Below, in pieces: positions 34,041 through 45,900 of a stretch of 64,000 bases of DNA (within the stretch, counting starts at the first letter, position 1; each line of letters begins with the position of its first letter). Below the pieces are notes generated by a model. That model was not told the DNA's origin, made no database searches, and saw only the letters and a list, made by a program, of their open reading frames with translations. The stretch covers positions 27,745,755 through 27,809,754 of the forward strand of contig CM044958.1 in assembly GCA_024516035.1 (NCBI GenBank). The letters run 5' to 3'. A program made the position numbers and the translations under genes. Source of the stretch: Bactericera cockerelli (taxonomy: Eukaryota; Arthropoda; Insecta; Hemiptera; Triozidae).

Positions 34041-36279
34041 CGAGAAAAGATTAATCAAGTGATGCTATACTTAAACCAACATACAAGAAACGTACCGATT
34101 TTTCCTTTATTGGTAGTTGTGTTGTTCCCTCACTTTTCATTTTCACCATTTACCTGAGTTCAACCGAAACACTGTTTCGGGAATAAATTTCGAAAGATTA
34201 TCAAAAAATATCTAGTTACTTTCACAGGGTTTGTTATGGGACACGAGGAAGCAATGATACTCTTTTGTTTCCTTAGGCTGTTGTTCTTTTGTGTTAAAGC
34301 GTACTTTTGATGTTTGTTGACGCAGAGGCACGAAATTTTAATACGTGCCTCATTCTTAACGAGGAAAATTTCATAAAAGTCACATACTTGTTTGACTTGG
34401 GCTTTGATGAAAGAATAATAAAAGAAATAAAAAGCAGACGTGGTAGCGCACCCAAGTAAAGGTCCAAAGCAGGAAACATATTACAGTATTTATGTGACAT
34501 TTCACAGAAAACATTATATTCCCGTGTTCTTGAGAAAAGTAATGTTACCTGTCTGAGGCTTCTGAAAGGATTGTACGAGTATGGTCGCCCAGTTTCCATT
34601 TCCAATGATTTGGTTAAGTTTTAACTCCCTGTTTTTTAATGAATTATTCAAGTGTTTTGGGTTTCCTCCTCCATTTGCTGGTAACCGCTATCCACATTAT
34701 GCTCTAAGCCTAGGTTGGCCCGGAAATGTTATTTACAGTCAAAACATTCTGGCTAAAGCTAAACCAAAGTTATGTGCACTACGGAAAACAGATTAGAGAT
34801 TAATAATAAGTCCATATGAAAAAAAAGAGATTAGTAATAAGTCCATATGAAAAATAGAAAATAGATTAATAATAAGTCTGATCAGCGTGAAGTTGGCCGG
34901 GCCATTACACATCAGCGGCTTTTGCAAAGGCGTACAATGTTTACTACAGATCTTGAAAGAACTTGAAAATAGACTAGCTACCAACTATTGTGTATTAAGT
35001 GTCGCAGCCAGCTTAACAAGGCTCGTCGATGAGAAAAAATCGCAACGAGAAAAGTATCGGTAAGTGGGAACTTTGAATGTCTCGGTGGCCTTCCTATGGT
35101 ATTCTTATCCTATTCCGAGAGTGGAAGAAACTTTTCACTTTTCTGTTTTTTCATAATTAAATCTTTGTTATTCTTCTCTTTCTTCCATTTTATGATCAAC
35201 CTGTTTGCACTACATAATTTATCAAGAATTTGTGGGATTGGTGAAATCTTGAGGTTACATGTGCTCATCGGGTCCTCAAGTTGTCAACTCCGATTTGGAA
35301 ACCACTCACTCGGTATTATGTGGAACAGCAAGAGTACTCGAAGATTCAATCAGATTTGAAGGGTCATTTGCAGAAAACTACGGAATTATATACCCTACTC
35401 AGTCCCTACCTAGTACCTTACCTTTTCCACAATGCAAAGATCCCGATGAGAGTAGACTTCTTTGGAAAGAAATAAATAAATTATGAGAAAATCTTCTTCT
35501 TTCCCCAAAAAGGCCTACTAAAGGACGACCATGTCAAACATCTGCCTCTGAACAATTTTACGGAACTTCAAAAAATATTTAGGTGTCTAAAAACCAACAA
35601 GCACTCCGATTTTAAGGATACCTTTCTACCGAATAAAAAATAAACTATGGGGAAAACAAATTCCACTCTAAATTTCCAATCACGTTTTCCTCTAAAAGAG
35701 AAAGAAACTTCGGGTCCTGCCCTCTCCCCCCGCACTCCGTCCATGTATCTATCCTCCCTTTCCTTGATTTATACACAAATATTTTCCTTCCTGACACTGA
35801 AAAGTAATTCGATTTTATTTGTTTCACTGATTTCATTTAAAAGTGGAACACTTCAGAGAAAGCGGGGGCTTCAGAGGTTTTCGCCAGATAACGTAAACTT
35901 GCTGGCAGCGGAAACGCTAACTCGATGTGACGTTAGGGATATTAATTGTTATAAGCTAGATAGATTGACTATACACTACATATATCTATTTACCCTGCTG
36001 CCATGTACGTTGAGACCCTTGGGTCCTGGTCAACCTAAATCGTTAAAGTCAGTATAGAGCCACACTCGCGCTCACTCGTGTTTGAAAGATTTTCTCCTGG
36101 TCATTTCCTGGCCATTCAACTTTACCTTACACCTAACTCAACGGAGGAAATGTTTTGATTTATCTATAGAAAATTTATTCCCTTTTATTGGTGCATGTCG
36201 CATGCGACTGTAGAAAGCACCTACTTTTGTCAGGACAGACTGGAACATGGAGCACACACAGCCACTTTGTGGTGTACCT
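34041..36279. other. Unannotated, with a small tandem repeat at 34794-34880
   Basis: AGATTAATAATAAGTCCATATGAAAA-like units occur three times with differences between 34794 and 34880. The 136-codon frame at 35647-36057 starts with ATG but has no recognisable domain, and an antisense frame covers part of it. Confidence 0.4.
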
Positions 36280-37047
36280 AATCAAACACCTCGGCCGAGG
36301 TGTGAAGAACGCCTATACAAAGAAAGAGACAACCCGGCAGAGTGTAAGGTTACGGAAAACATAGTTCCCATGCATTTCATGTACTTTCAGCCAGCGAAAA
36401 GTGCAACATGAATTTCAAAAATCGCTATTTTTATTGCAGAAATGGGCTCTACGTTGAAAAATAAGTTGATTTGACTCTTTGTTTGACTTCCTAGGCCACC
36501 GGGAACCCTATTTTCGACACCCCCCAACAATGGTGAAAGACATGAAAAGATTCATAATTTTGTTTTTTTTTTTTTTTTTTTCTCTGTTTGTTTTCATACG
36601 GATCCTTTGAGACCCGACTTCGTGTCTTTAACTTGGCACTGAAGATTAAGTGAGGTATCTAAAGTGATCAAGATATAATGGAGATGAGCCCGGACCAAAA
36701 AAAAATTCTAAATTATAAGCGGGCGGCCCATTTGGGCGGCCTCGGGTTTTGGGAGCCCAAATCGGGAATTGAAGGATAATACTAGTCTTAAGTGGTATCA
36801 AATGAAAGATCTTGATGAGCAGATACCAAATTTATTGATTTTATTCCTTCATCCGGTCCACTGGGTGGCACCTGGTGGCCTTTTCATTTTCTTTGGCGGG
36901 TAGGTACCTTCGAATTCTTAGCTTAGTGGTCAGATCTTGGCCAGTATGTATTTTTCGAGATGACCTCGCTCTCTCACTGCAAAATTTTAAAGTTTAAGTT
37001 TCCAAGTATTAATTTAGTTCATTTTCAGTCCGTTTCTGTAGAAGATA

Positions 37048-37360
37048 ACTTTGTCTATTGGTAGCATGCTCGACCTGCCACCCAGTCAGCAGGGGTTCGA
37101 ATCCTGGCGGGGGCGAAATTTTTTAGCTCTATATTTTCAATTTGGGATTAACGTTGTTTTATTTTTCCGATCTTTATATTTGATCTTCATGACGACCCCA
37201 TTACCCTCGCGAGGAAAATTTTAAAAGTTGCAGAATTGGACAATGACCTGTGGCGGCATTACGAGATTGATTTTGGACAATCATGGTTGGATGGAGATAA
37301 AATATGATGAATTATGTAGCTCTCATAATGTCGATGCTACTCACTAAAAGTTGTGACAAA
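37048..37360 (+). mobile_element. SINE family A variant, tRNA-Gly-like head
   Basis: TATTGGTAGCATGCTCGACC, then TGCCACCC (a Gly GCC anticodon would fit), then GGGGTTCGAATCCTGGCGG as B box. The body shares CTCGCGAGGAAAATTTT, GACCTGTGGCGGCATTACGA and GCTACTCACTAAAAGTTGTG with family A. The partner is at 55500-55806 in the other composite copy. Confidence 0.65.
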
Positions 37361-37505
37361 GTAGTGACTTTGACCAAGTGGGTAGCATACTAGGCTTGGG
37401 TTCGATCCCCTTGAGGGAAGTTTTTTTTTCTCTGTCCATTATGTCCGGGGTACACTCATACCTCGTGAGGTATTGATAAGGGACTTCACAACCGAGTTCT
37501 CTCCC
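37361..37505 (+). mobile_element. Second SINE family A head in tandem
   Basis: GACTTTGACCAAGTGGGTAGC, then GGCTTGGGTTCGATCCCC as B box, then TGTCCGGGGTACACTCATAC and CTCGTGAGG. Head and first half of the body only. Arranged directly after the previous SINE in both composite copies, so the dimer is older than the duplication. Confidence 0.6.
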
Positions 37506-37624
37506 GCTCATGGTTTTATCAACACCAAATTGTCTCCCGTCGCGTCGCTTGCATTTTTACCTGATTTTATACCTACATATTTTAGGCCTAGCATAAAAAC
37601 AATAATCGAAACACCTAGAAATCA

Positions 37625-37845
37625 TTGATATAGACCTGAGGTATGGCCTTCTATGTATTTTTCCTAACCCTATGATAAACCCAAGGCATGGCCTTCTATA
37701 TATTTACCTAACCCTATTATAATCCCGAGGCATTTCCTTCTATGTATTATCCTTAACCCTATATACTATATTCCTCAGGCATGGCCTTCTATGTATTTTA
37801 CCTAACTCTATTAACACTGAAGGCATTGCCTTTCATTAGTTAGAG
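37625..37845 (+). repeat. Minisatellite related to the MITE 45-bp unit
   Basis: Four to five diverged units such as AAGGCATGGCCTTCTATATA, TTTACCTAACCCTATTATAA. The MITE units at 5688 share the AGGCATGGCCTTC and ACCTAACCCTA cores. The right composite copy has only about two units (55130-55235), so the array has changed in number. Confidence 0.8.
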
Positions 37846-38540
37846 ATTTAAAATATTTCCTTATAAAATACCCATTCTTATATAAAAATGATAATTTTAT
37901 AGTTTTCATTTTCTTAAATACCTAATGTAAAAAAGCATGGTCTTATTTCCGGGAGAGATACTCGTGGTGACCCCTGCAACAAGCCGGAGAGAATTCGGGT
38001 AAGAAAAGGTCAACGGGAGAAACTCATTACCTCACCTTGATAAGGTGATTACAAATTAATTTCTTTGGCATTTGTAAATCCAGGTGTTTTAGTGTCCCTC
38101 ATAGGAGGCTCCGAGGTCTATTTAGCATTGAAAGATCAGTATCAGTATAATCAGTATAAACAGAAAAGTGAGAAGTTGTACTAGATGTACATGAATATCA
38201 GAACATACCTGGACAGCTGTTTCGAGCTTATTTGCTCTCATACACCTAATCATGTGGAGAATAGAATCAAAAGATCTTGCATTGCAAATTTATATATTAT
38301 TTACTCACTTTGGGGACTTAGGGGGCCAAATCTGTGATCCAAATACATATTGACCTTAGAAAAATTAATTACGTACTGCTAAAACTATATCTTTAAAAAA
38401 TTGGAATATAAGACTGGAATATAAGTTGTCTTAAAAAAGACAACTTGGTACATTCACATTTTCCCAGCTTATTTATTTTTGTCATTCCTAATGTTTCAGT
38501 AGTGTATGAACCTATATTTTCGTACAAAAAGAACTGATAT

Positions 38541-39077
38541 CCCCCCAAAAACACCACTTCGTGGTTAAAAAAAGAAGAACGCCTCACTCAAAGAATGATT
38601 ATAATTAGCTAAAAATAAATGATATCAAATTGAGAACACCTTACCCCCTCTCTTTCTATATCTCTGCACTCCTCTCTGAATTTATTCCTCCTATGTTTAT
38701 CTTTCTTTATCCTTTCTAGGGGTCATCCCAAACTTGATTTCTCTTTAAATTTACTTGTTGCACGGCAATAAAAAATGGCGGTCGCGGTGTAATTTTCTCG
38801 ATTCAAATCAAATAAGTTCAGAAAAATCATACTCCGACCGCCATTTTTTATTGCCGTGCTACAAGTAAATTTAAAGAGAAATCAAGTTTGGGATGACCCC
38901 TAGAAAGGATAAAGAAAGATAAACATAAGAGGAATAAATTCAGAGAGGAGTGCAGAGATATAGAAAGAGAGGGGGTAAGGTGTTCTCAATTTGATATCAT
39001 TTATTTTTAGCTAATTATAATCATTCTTTGAGTGAGGCGTTCTTCTTTTTTTAACCACGAAGTGGTGTTTTTGGGGG
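38541..39077. mobile_element. Foldback, 243-bp arms, at the inner end of the composite repeat
   Basis: Left arm 38542-38784 and right arm 38835-39077 are near-perfect inverted complements with a 50-bp loop. The ends read CCCCCCAAAAACACCACTTC and its complement, with a small stem CCAC-TTC-GTGG. No coding capacity. Related at its ends to the foldback at 3139-3558. Confidence 0.9.
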
Positions 39078-39177
39078 TACAAGAGTTCGAATTAATCAAC
39101 ATTCATGTAACTTTAATTTTAGTTTGATGTAAATTGCCCAAGTGAAGTTTTTTTATAATATTTTTTTTATTGATAGA

Positions 39178-39520
39178 GAATTTCAGAATCAATTCTAGGG
39201 GACACTCTAAGACTAAAATAATCTTAGATCATTTTTCGAAAAATGCCATTGAACGGAAATATGAACAAAATTATAACTCAGTTTTGAATACAAACAGGTA
39301 GAAAATGTTAGGTATTAGGTATTTACTTGAGAAATTTATTTAATAATCATAATACAAAAAGATATGAGAAGCATTTTCACTACTTTTGAACAAGTTCTAC
39401 AGATGAAAACTTTTCTTACGTGATTTTTTTTTTTGTTTTGATTTCTACTCAGAAACTACTTAAGATTCTTTTAGAATGTCTCCTGGAGTTGATTCTGAAT
39501 AAATAAAAAAAAATGGACAC
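39178..39520 (+). repeat. Dispersed repeat, direct partner at 41330-41790
   Basis: Shared blocks in order: CAATTCTAGGGGACACTCTAA, GATCATTTTTCGAAAAAT, CAGTTTTGAATACAAACAGG, AATAATCATAATA, and GGAGTTGATTCTGAA. Roughly 75-80% alike by eye. Class unknown; the two copies lie about 1.8 kb apart. Confidence 0.6.
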
Positions 39521-41104
39521 CTCGCATGCATGTATGTATAATGTAGATCACTAATATTTATGTTCGTATCAACCAACACCTGATGATAAGTATCCATCAG
39601 ATAAGTAAGACGTTTTTTTGTTCTCTGGTAATTTTTTACCAAGTTAATACCCTCTTTCATCAAAATTAATCGGATAAGTACAACCAACCATAAAATAAAT
39701 AAAGGAGAATACTCGATAAGGAGAGAGAAAAGTTCTAATTTGAAGAGTTTTCTCTCTTCCTATCTAATTGCCCTTTGCAATTCCTTGGGAAACCCTCACT
39801 GGGACTTCAGACGTAATCAAAATAAAATTCATGCCTTTTGGGTCCGCTGTGTATTTTTATTGAAGTTGAATTTTAATGACTCGAATTTGAAAATGTTTGA
39901 GATTAATAATACTGGTATGGAATGAAGTCAAATCAAATCATCAATTTTGTTGGAATATCTAATTTACTGCATATTCAAATTTACTTAATATTTAAAAAAA
40001 AAAAAATTAATTAAAAAAATTAATTTTACCTATGACCTTAATGATACCTTTTAGTATATTTAATTTTATACTTACCTACAGGATTTACCCTATCTGATTC
40101 TTATCAATGCAATAAATTTCCTTTATTATATTACATGTCACAACATGTAATATAGTATAATTACTAGCTAAAACTCGGCACTTTGTCGTTATTTAAGTTT
40201 TTGCCGTGCCTGCCGTCATATTTTTTTTTTTTTTTAATTTTCTTTAGTAGGTACGTACCCAATAAAAGGAGATTTTGCCAAATTGGGAGTCATTTGGTCT
40301 AGCCGTTTCGGAGTTCTGTTAAATTATGAATAATTATTTTATATATTAAGATTAATTTATACTAACGATTGGTATTCGCAATATACTTTTGTAATGTGGA
40401 TTTTGGTTTGTGACTTCTTTCTCAAGCCCAATTCATATTTCTGTGCTACATAAAATTGAACAAGACCGTTGCATTGTGTCGACTCAATATGTAGTAAAGT
40501 GTATAGATAATGTACATTCAATGTGAGAAAATATAGGTACTTGTACAAATTTTACCAGACAGAGCAAAAGGATTTCAAAATTTTGTAATTAAAACACTTT
40601 TTCTACTTTTTAAAGAATTTTTTTGCTCACTCGAGCAATCAAAAATCATTTCATAATTAAAATTCTGTTTTACTTTTAGAGAGAGAGAGAGAAAAAAAAA
40701 AATATTTCTAAGTGTGAGAACCATACTCTCTTCCTTCTGTGTCCTTCCATCATTTTTCAGTCTTCCACTTCTTTTTTTAGCAGCAAATTTTCTTTTGTTG
40801 TACAATTTTAGAGGGTAGAAGAAGAGAAATAAGTAAAAGTTTTTAAATAAAACATGAAAAATTACTTAAAAATCAGTTTAAAACTTCTGAAAAATAATAT
40901 TTCTGTCGAAATTCTTGTGTTTTCCAAGTCCGCGATGGGTTGTAGAGAGACATACACCTGTGGAAAAGTTTGCATCTCAAAACTTACCTAAATTTTTTTC
41001 AACTATTCATATTAACTAAGTAACTTAATTTGATTATCAAAATTTTAAAATATACTTTTCCAATAATTATTATTTCCGAATTTAATAGAAAAAAAATATC
41101 ATTA
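39521..41104. other. Unannotated AT-rich stretch
   Basis: No gene. Contains A-rich tracts near 39995-40025, a poly-T near 40220-40236 and a short GA run at 40678-40692. TTATATTACATGTCACAACATGTAATATA at 40125-40154 is a short hairpin. Confidence 0.45.
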
Positions 41105-41222
41105 TTTTTTTTGGGTTTAACGTTGCTTTCAATGGTCATATCACGACGGTGTATTACCCTCCATTCGCAGAAACGCTGGACGTTGCTTAACTTCAATAAT
41201 CCTACAAGAGGCGGTTCATTCA
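41105..41222 (-). mobile_element. Internally deleted 5S-headed SINE
   Basis: The plus strand reads GGGTTTAACGTTGCTTTCAA, TCATATCACGACGG, ACCCTCCATTCGCAGAAACG, then jumps to GGACGTTGCTTAACTTCA and AATCCTACAAGAG (complement of the 5S-like head). The middle of the body is missing compared with 56248-56509. Confidence 0.6.
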
Positions 41223-41329
41223 AAGTCTATTTTTTTTTTAGATAAATAGATAGTATTTTACTTGTTGAATTTATTTATTTTAATAGAATATCTTCGATTT
41301 TCATACAAGCCACGCAAATGATCCTTTAA

Positions 41330-41790
41330 ATCCAATTCTAGGGGATACTCTAACAGGATACTTAGGAAGGGCATCCAGCCGTAAAAATGTGCCAAAACCA
41401 AACAACCTCAACCATGAGGTTGAACAACGTCGACCCTGCTTAAGCCGGATAAGACAGCTTAAAAGAAGAAGACTCGAACACTGAAATGATCACAGATCAT
41501 TTTTCGAAAAATACTGTCGAATGGAGAAATGAACAAATAATATCCCAGTTTTGAATGCAAATAGGTACATTATGTTAGGTATTCGCTATTTCATTGGGAA
41601 ATTTACTCAATAATCATAATATACAATTACACGAGAACTATTTTCACTTCTTTTCAACAAGTGAAAATTTATTTTTCAGGTCAATTTTTTTTACTCGAGT
41701 GATTTTTTTTTCTTTCGAAATATTACACAAGTTTATTTTACATTTTAGTGTCAAATGTGTCATGGAATTGACTCTGAAAATATTATTTAC
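41330..41790 (+). repeat. Dispersed repeat copy with a nested retroelement tail (41360-41470)
   Basis: Matches 39178-39520 but is interrupted after GGGGATACTCTAA by GGAAGGGCATCCAGCCGTAA, CCTCAACCATGAGGTTGA and GCCGGATAAGACAGC, the dispersed tail also seen at 20101-20185. The repeat then resumes at GATCATTTTTCGAAAAAT. Confidence 0.6.
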
Positions 41791-42470
41791 TTCGGGGCCC
41801 GGGGGGAACAAAATTTGAACAAAATTCTGCCCAACCTGGGTGTAGATCTGAGGATCTCTAATAATCACTACCATTGCACTATGGAGGCATGTGTGACTGG
41901 ATGAGTTGAAAGGTTGAACTCTAAAAGGACCAATAGCAAATATGTGTATATGCAATGAGTTGATACATTTCGAAATATGTAAAAACAAATGTGATACTTT
42001 TTGTTCGTTTTAGGCAATAGGGAGTAAAAAATATTTTCCATGAAAAAAATAACAAAACCCTCTTCAAAAGAAGCGTACTCAGGCACTTATTTAAAATAAC
42101 AATATGGAAAAGAGTCTTTCTCACATTGACGACTTTGAAAACAAAAGCTACTCAGACATTTTAATGAGAACGGAATGTGGAGGAGTCCTTCACATGTCTC
42201 ATGTCTCACGTAGTCGGAACAAAAAGATGTGAAATGCGATTTCCTGCTTCGTGTCTAGGACTCATGTTAGGGGATGCGTTAGAGTTTTGTTCATGTGGTT
42301 CATCTTGAATCCAATGTAGAACACTATAGCACTGAAGCATTGTACAAGATGAACATTACCTACTAAATATATTTCATTTAGATTGAGATTGTAAAAAAAC
42401 AAAAACAAAATTTAGATATTACTGAGAAGGTGATAACTGTTCTAAGTGAGGGAAAACTGCATGAAGTGTC
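41791..42470. other. Unannotated, with a tRNA-like minus-strand patch at 41815-41885
   Basis: The plus strand reads TGCCCAACCTGGGTGTAGAT and CCATTGCACTATGGAGG, weakly like the complement of a tRNA-derived SINE head. Nothing else recognised. Confidence 0.35.
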
Positions 42471-42631
42471 ATGCCGGGTCCACACTAAGCGAACATTGTT
42501 AGCTAACAATGTTCCCAGTGTGGACCCAGCATTAGAAAATGTTTTTACGACTTGTTTGAAATAACATTGTTTGCGAACATTGTTCGCGAACATTGTTAGC
42601 TAACAATGTTCGCTTAGTGTGGACCCGGCAT
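42471..42631. mobile_element. Palindromic MITE with nested hairpins
   Basis: The outer ends ATGCCGGGTCCACACTAAGC and the exact complement enclose 161 bp. The motif AACATTGTTAGCTAACAATG, itself a palindrome, occurs twice, and CGAACATTGTTCGCGAACAT lies between. The left third (42475-42527) is a complete hairpin on its own. No target duplication is clear. No coding. Confidence 0.85.
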
Positions 42632-42661
42632 CAATATAATGCGTAACATTAATCGTCACTA

Positions 42662-42912
42662 GGGCCCGTATTATGAAACAGGATTAGTAAAACTGAGCCG
42701 ATCCTTAGATTTTATCAGCTGACCGATAGGCATTTCAAACAAGATTTTCCGCGATGACCGGCTATCTACAGCTCCTGAACGCCACAGAGGTAATATACAG
42801 CTACAAACCCCGGTTTAGGTATGACCTCTACAGTTATTGTTTAGGTAAAAGTTAAGGGATAGTGTCCATTTTTCCATTAAGATTAACTAATGCTGTTTCA
42901 TAATTCGGCCCC
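42662..42912. mobile_element. MITE with GGGCCCGTATTATGAAACAG ends
   Basis: The left end GGGCCCGTATTATGAAACAG pairs with the right end CTGTTTCATAATTCGGCCCC with a few mismatches. About 250 bp, no coding. GGGCC-type ends suggest a PIF/Harbinger-like origin (inference); a 3-bp duplication is not evident. Confidence 0.7.
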
Positions 42913-45900
42913 AGATCACATTATGTATAGTTGTATTTGTAGGTATACTGTTAAAGTAGCTCTGATAGCTGACTGAATATGAAGTGTTTGACAAATAATG
43001 AGTCATTGCGTCAGTTTTCCACATGTACTGAATATCCATGACAGGATCTATGGTGTAGGAAGGGGAGACGTGAGTTTTACATAGCGCGACGTGGCGTCAG
43101 CAATGCTGACGTGATGGATAGCCTCCTGCTCTCCCTTCAGTATTGTTTTCACACAAATCACGTTCCCTGTTCAAAACAGAACAGACCAACCTCTACAGTC
43201 CATGTCATAGGGATTAGTTTCCATCAGGGGCTTGAAAAAGGACGTTCGTTGGGGTTCAAATAAAGCAAGGCAATAATGGAACACTATGGGGAACTGTGTA
43301 AAATCGAACTCGTCATAGTTTACCCCGTGTCCCATGGCTGTATGTTTGGCCAATACTTTCCACCACTCTGCTATGAATACGTTTCCGACACCTCTATGTA
43401 GTCCCCTATTGTCCAATATATTTAGTATTCCTTACTCTTCTCTGGAAGAAGTGACTGAGTGGTATTATTCGGGACCGGGACACCAGGACGTTAGGTATTA
43501 CGTGAAAGAGAACCTCTCTCAGTGGCATTTGATGAGTTTGACGTATGTACAATGTACATGCTGTGCTCGGTACTATTCTGTACACGTACATACAGTACGT
43601 ACACAGTTGCTCAGTGCGTGAAAACCGAACGCTGTGAGGGTTCGAAGCGACCTCACTGAGTGAGGTTCTGTTTTAACAATTTGGCAATTTGAACTATTGT
43701 TTTTGGCCCGATTTAGGCCACTCGGTGCCGCATGGGGGCCGTTTTGGTGAAAATTAAAAATGATTTGACGTTGTATTTATACATTTATGTATTTCATGTA
43801 CAATAAAAAATAAAATTGAATTGAAATGATTTTTCTTATTCTATTAAAGCAATACTCTTTAAATTTGTACAGCAATAAAAAAATAATATTTAATTTTAGT
43901 AGTGAAATTTTGTGATCATGAAAGATAAGGGGGCCTCACTGTGGTAAAAAATCGAAAAATAGCCCCAATTAAGGGGCTGGTTGATATTTTATAATTGAAA
44001 CCCATCGAATGGGGTATTAAATGAAAGGTCTCGATGTCCTCATGCTTTCGATATCAATTGTTATGACATTTATAATTCGGTAATAGAATCTGTGTGAAGT
44101 TGACAGTTCGCAGAAGTGCTAGTATATCATCTATACTTTTTCAAATATTCTGTAGCTACTATATAAATAATGCAATGGAAAAAAGACTTTTGTTTCTAAA
44201 CACAGGTTACCGCTTGTATCACACAATTCCCCCTTCCTCAAGTCGTAGTCTGACGGCCTGGCCTTGCTAGACATTCTCTCTCTCTCTCTCTTTTTCTCTC
44301 TCAAAATTCTTCATATAAAGTTATAAACACTCAGAATGTATGTACCTATCTACTAGAAAGAAAAAGTGCTTTCAGTTTGAGAGCTTAGCCAAAAGTCTTG
44401 TGGTTTTACATGCAAAATTACGGGTTGGTCTGGTATGAACATCAGATGGGTACAAAACGGTGGATAAGCAAAAATGGGGTTTTGCGAAACCACATGAAAC
44501 TGTTTCTATATTGAAGTGAGTAATTATTCCGCTAGCGTGTATTATTTAGGTATGCGTCTGGAGTCGAGACTGTTTGTAGTAATATGTAGGTAGTTAGGTA
44601 TACTCGTAGGTCATGAAATAGGATGAAGCTCCATTTCTTTCATTGGTTGATGGTTATTTTCATTACTTAAACTTATGTAGGCTGTATTGTACAGTCTAAT
44701 GAAGAAGAAACATTGTTCCGATATAGAAAATAATAAAATAGACTATAGACATGGTGTCCAAGTCAAATATTTATCTCAAATCGATATTTTAATTTTTTCC
44801 GAAAAAATTTCTTAATTTTTCAACGGTTGATGAATAACGTAAATTTAGTATTATCACTTTCCTTATCTCATAGAAAGGAAAGTAATGGAATCCTTTTCAT
44901 TATTATTTTTACACTCATATGAGTGTTAATTGTTGGTTGAACCGTTCTTATGAGGCTTATGACACGGTGGTACAAGAATTAGGCATACATTTTGTTGCAT
45001 AAAATCCTCGTAAATCAAGTTTCGGTGAGATATTGTCTTGAAAACAGAATTTAGTGTTAAAACAAAGTAAAATAGGTATTCACCCGAAAGAGTCATATAT
45101 CTTTGAACATGTTGCTCTGCACTTTAGGATAACTATCTATACATAACATATTTCTTTAGTGGCGAGCTAAAAGGTGTCCTTATTAATGTTTTTTTTTGAA
45201 ATCGGTTTTGCTTGTAAATAATTATCTGAGGACTGTTTAGAATACATTTATACATAGCTTCAATTTCTTTTCAGATCATTCTAAACACCTTTCAGATCAT
45301 TATTTACAAAGGAAAATGGTTTCTCAAAATTTCAACAAAGATTGTTCTTTGAGACACGCATTAAATTGGATTATCTTAATCGTATAGCCAGTACACGCTT
45401 GTGACTTATGAGAAACATCCACCATTTCAGATTTCAGTGCATACCATGTAGGTATATAGAAATAATGAATGTTAATCTCTTCGTTTGAGATATAATCTGC
45501 CAATCTGCCAAGTCGCAATCTTCCCGGAGATTTCTAATTAAATGGGTATGATTTTCATAATTAAAATTTATGTAATCTTGAAATTGAATGTTTCCACTAA
45601 TCTTAGGCTTTGTGCAAAGATACTTGAATGCTCCAGAGGCAGGATCCTTGTGTAATGGTGTTGTTAGAAAGAAATTACAGCAAGTTTTTAATATAACATT
45701 TTAAAAAACGTAAAACTCAAGTTGACCTGCATACTTTTTCTCACTTGAACGTCTATTTCTAAATGTATTAACTAGGTTCTCTGACTTCAACATAAATTAG
45801 TTTTATTTGTTTTTAATTTATTTAATATATGTTGTCTAATTTGTTTTGAATTTATTTCATAAAGTTTTATTAAAATCTCTAATAATATTGGACTTAGATT

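Larger units (their letters stand above)
36280..39077 (+). mobile_element. Composite repeat, left copy (inverted partner at 54039-56850)
   Basis: About 2.8 kb matching the reverse complement of 54039-56850 nearly throughout. The outer end carries the palindrome CACCTCGGCCGAGGTG. The inner end is a 536-bp foldback. Between them lie two tRNA-like SINE modules and a minisatellite. No coding capacity was found. It could be a large non-autonomous DNA element or an inverted segmental duplication. TA follows the foldback end and also precedes the outer end, so a TA duplication is possible but unproven. It lacks the SINE found in the partner (empty site 36610-36622) and has about 110 extra bases at 38133-38245. 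Confidence 0.75.

Noticed and set aside
35647..36057. 136-codon ATG frame
   Set aside because: No domain, no splice context, rich in S, L and F; cannot be told from chance.
37048..37125. Possible functional tRNA genes (also 2610, 5276, 16301, 29600, 55750)
   Set aside because: A and B boxes are present but acceptor stems do not pair and each continues into a repeated SINE body.
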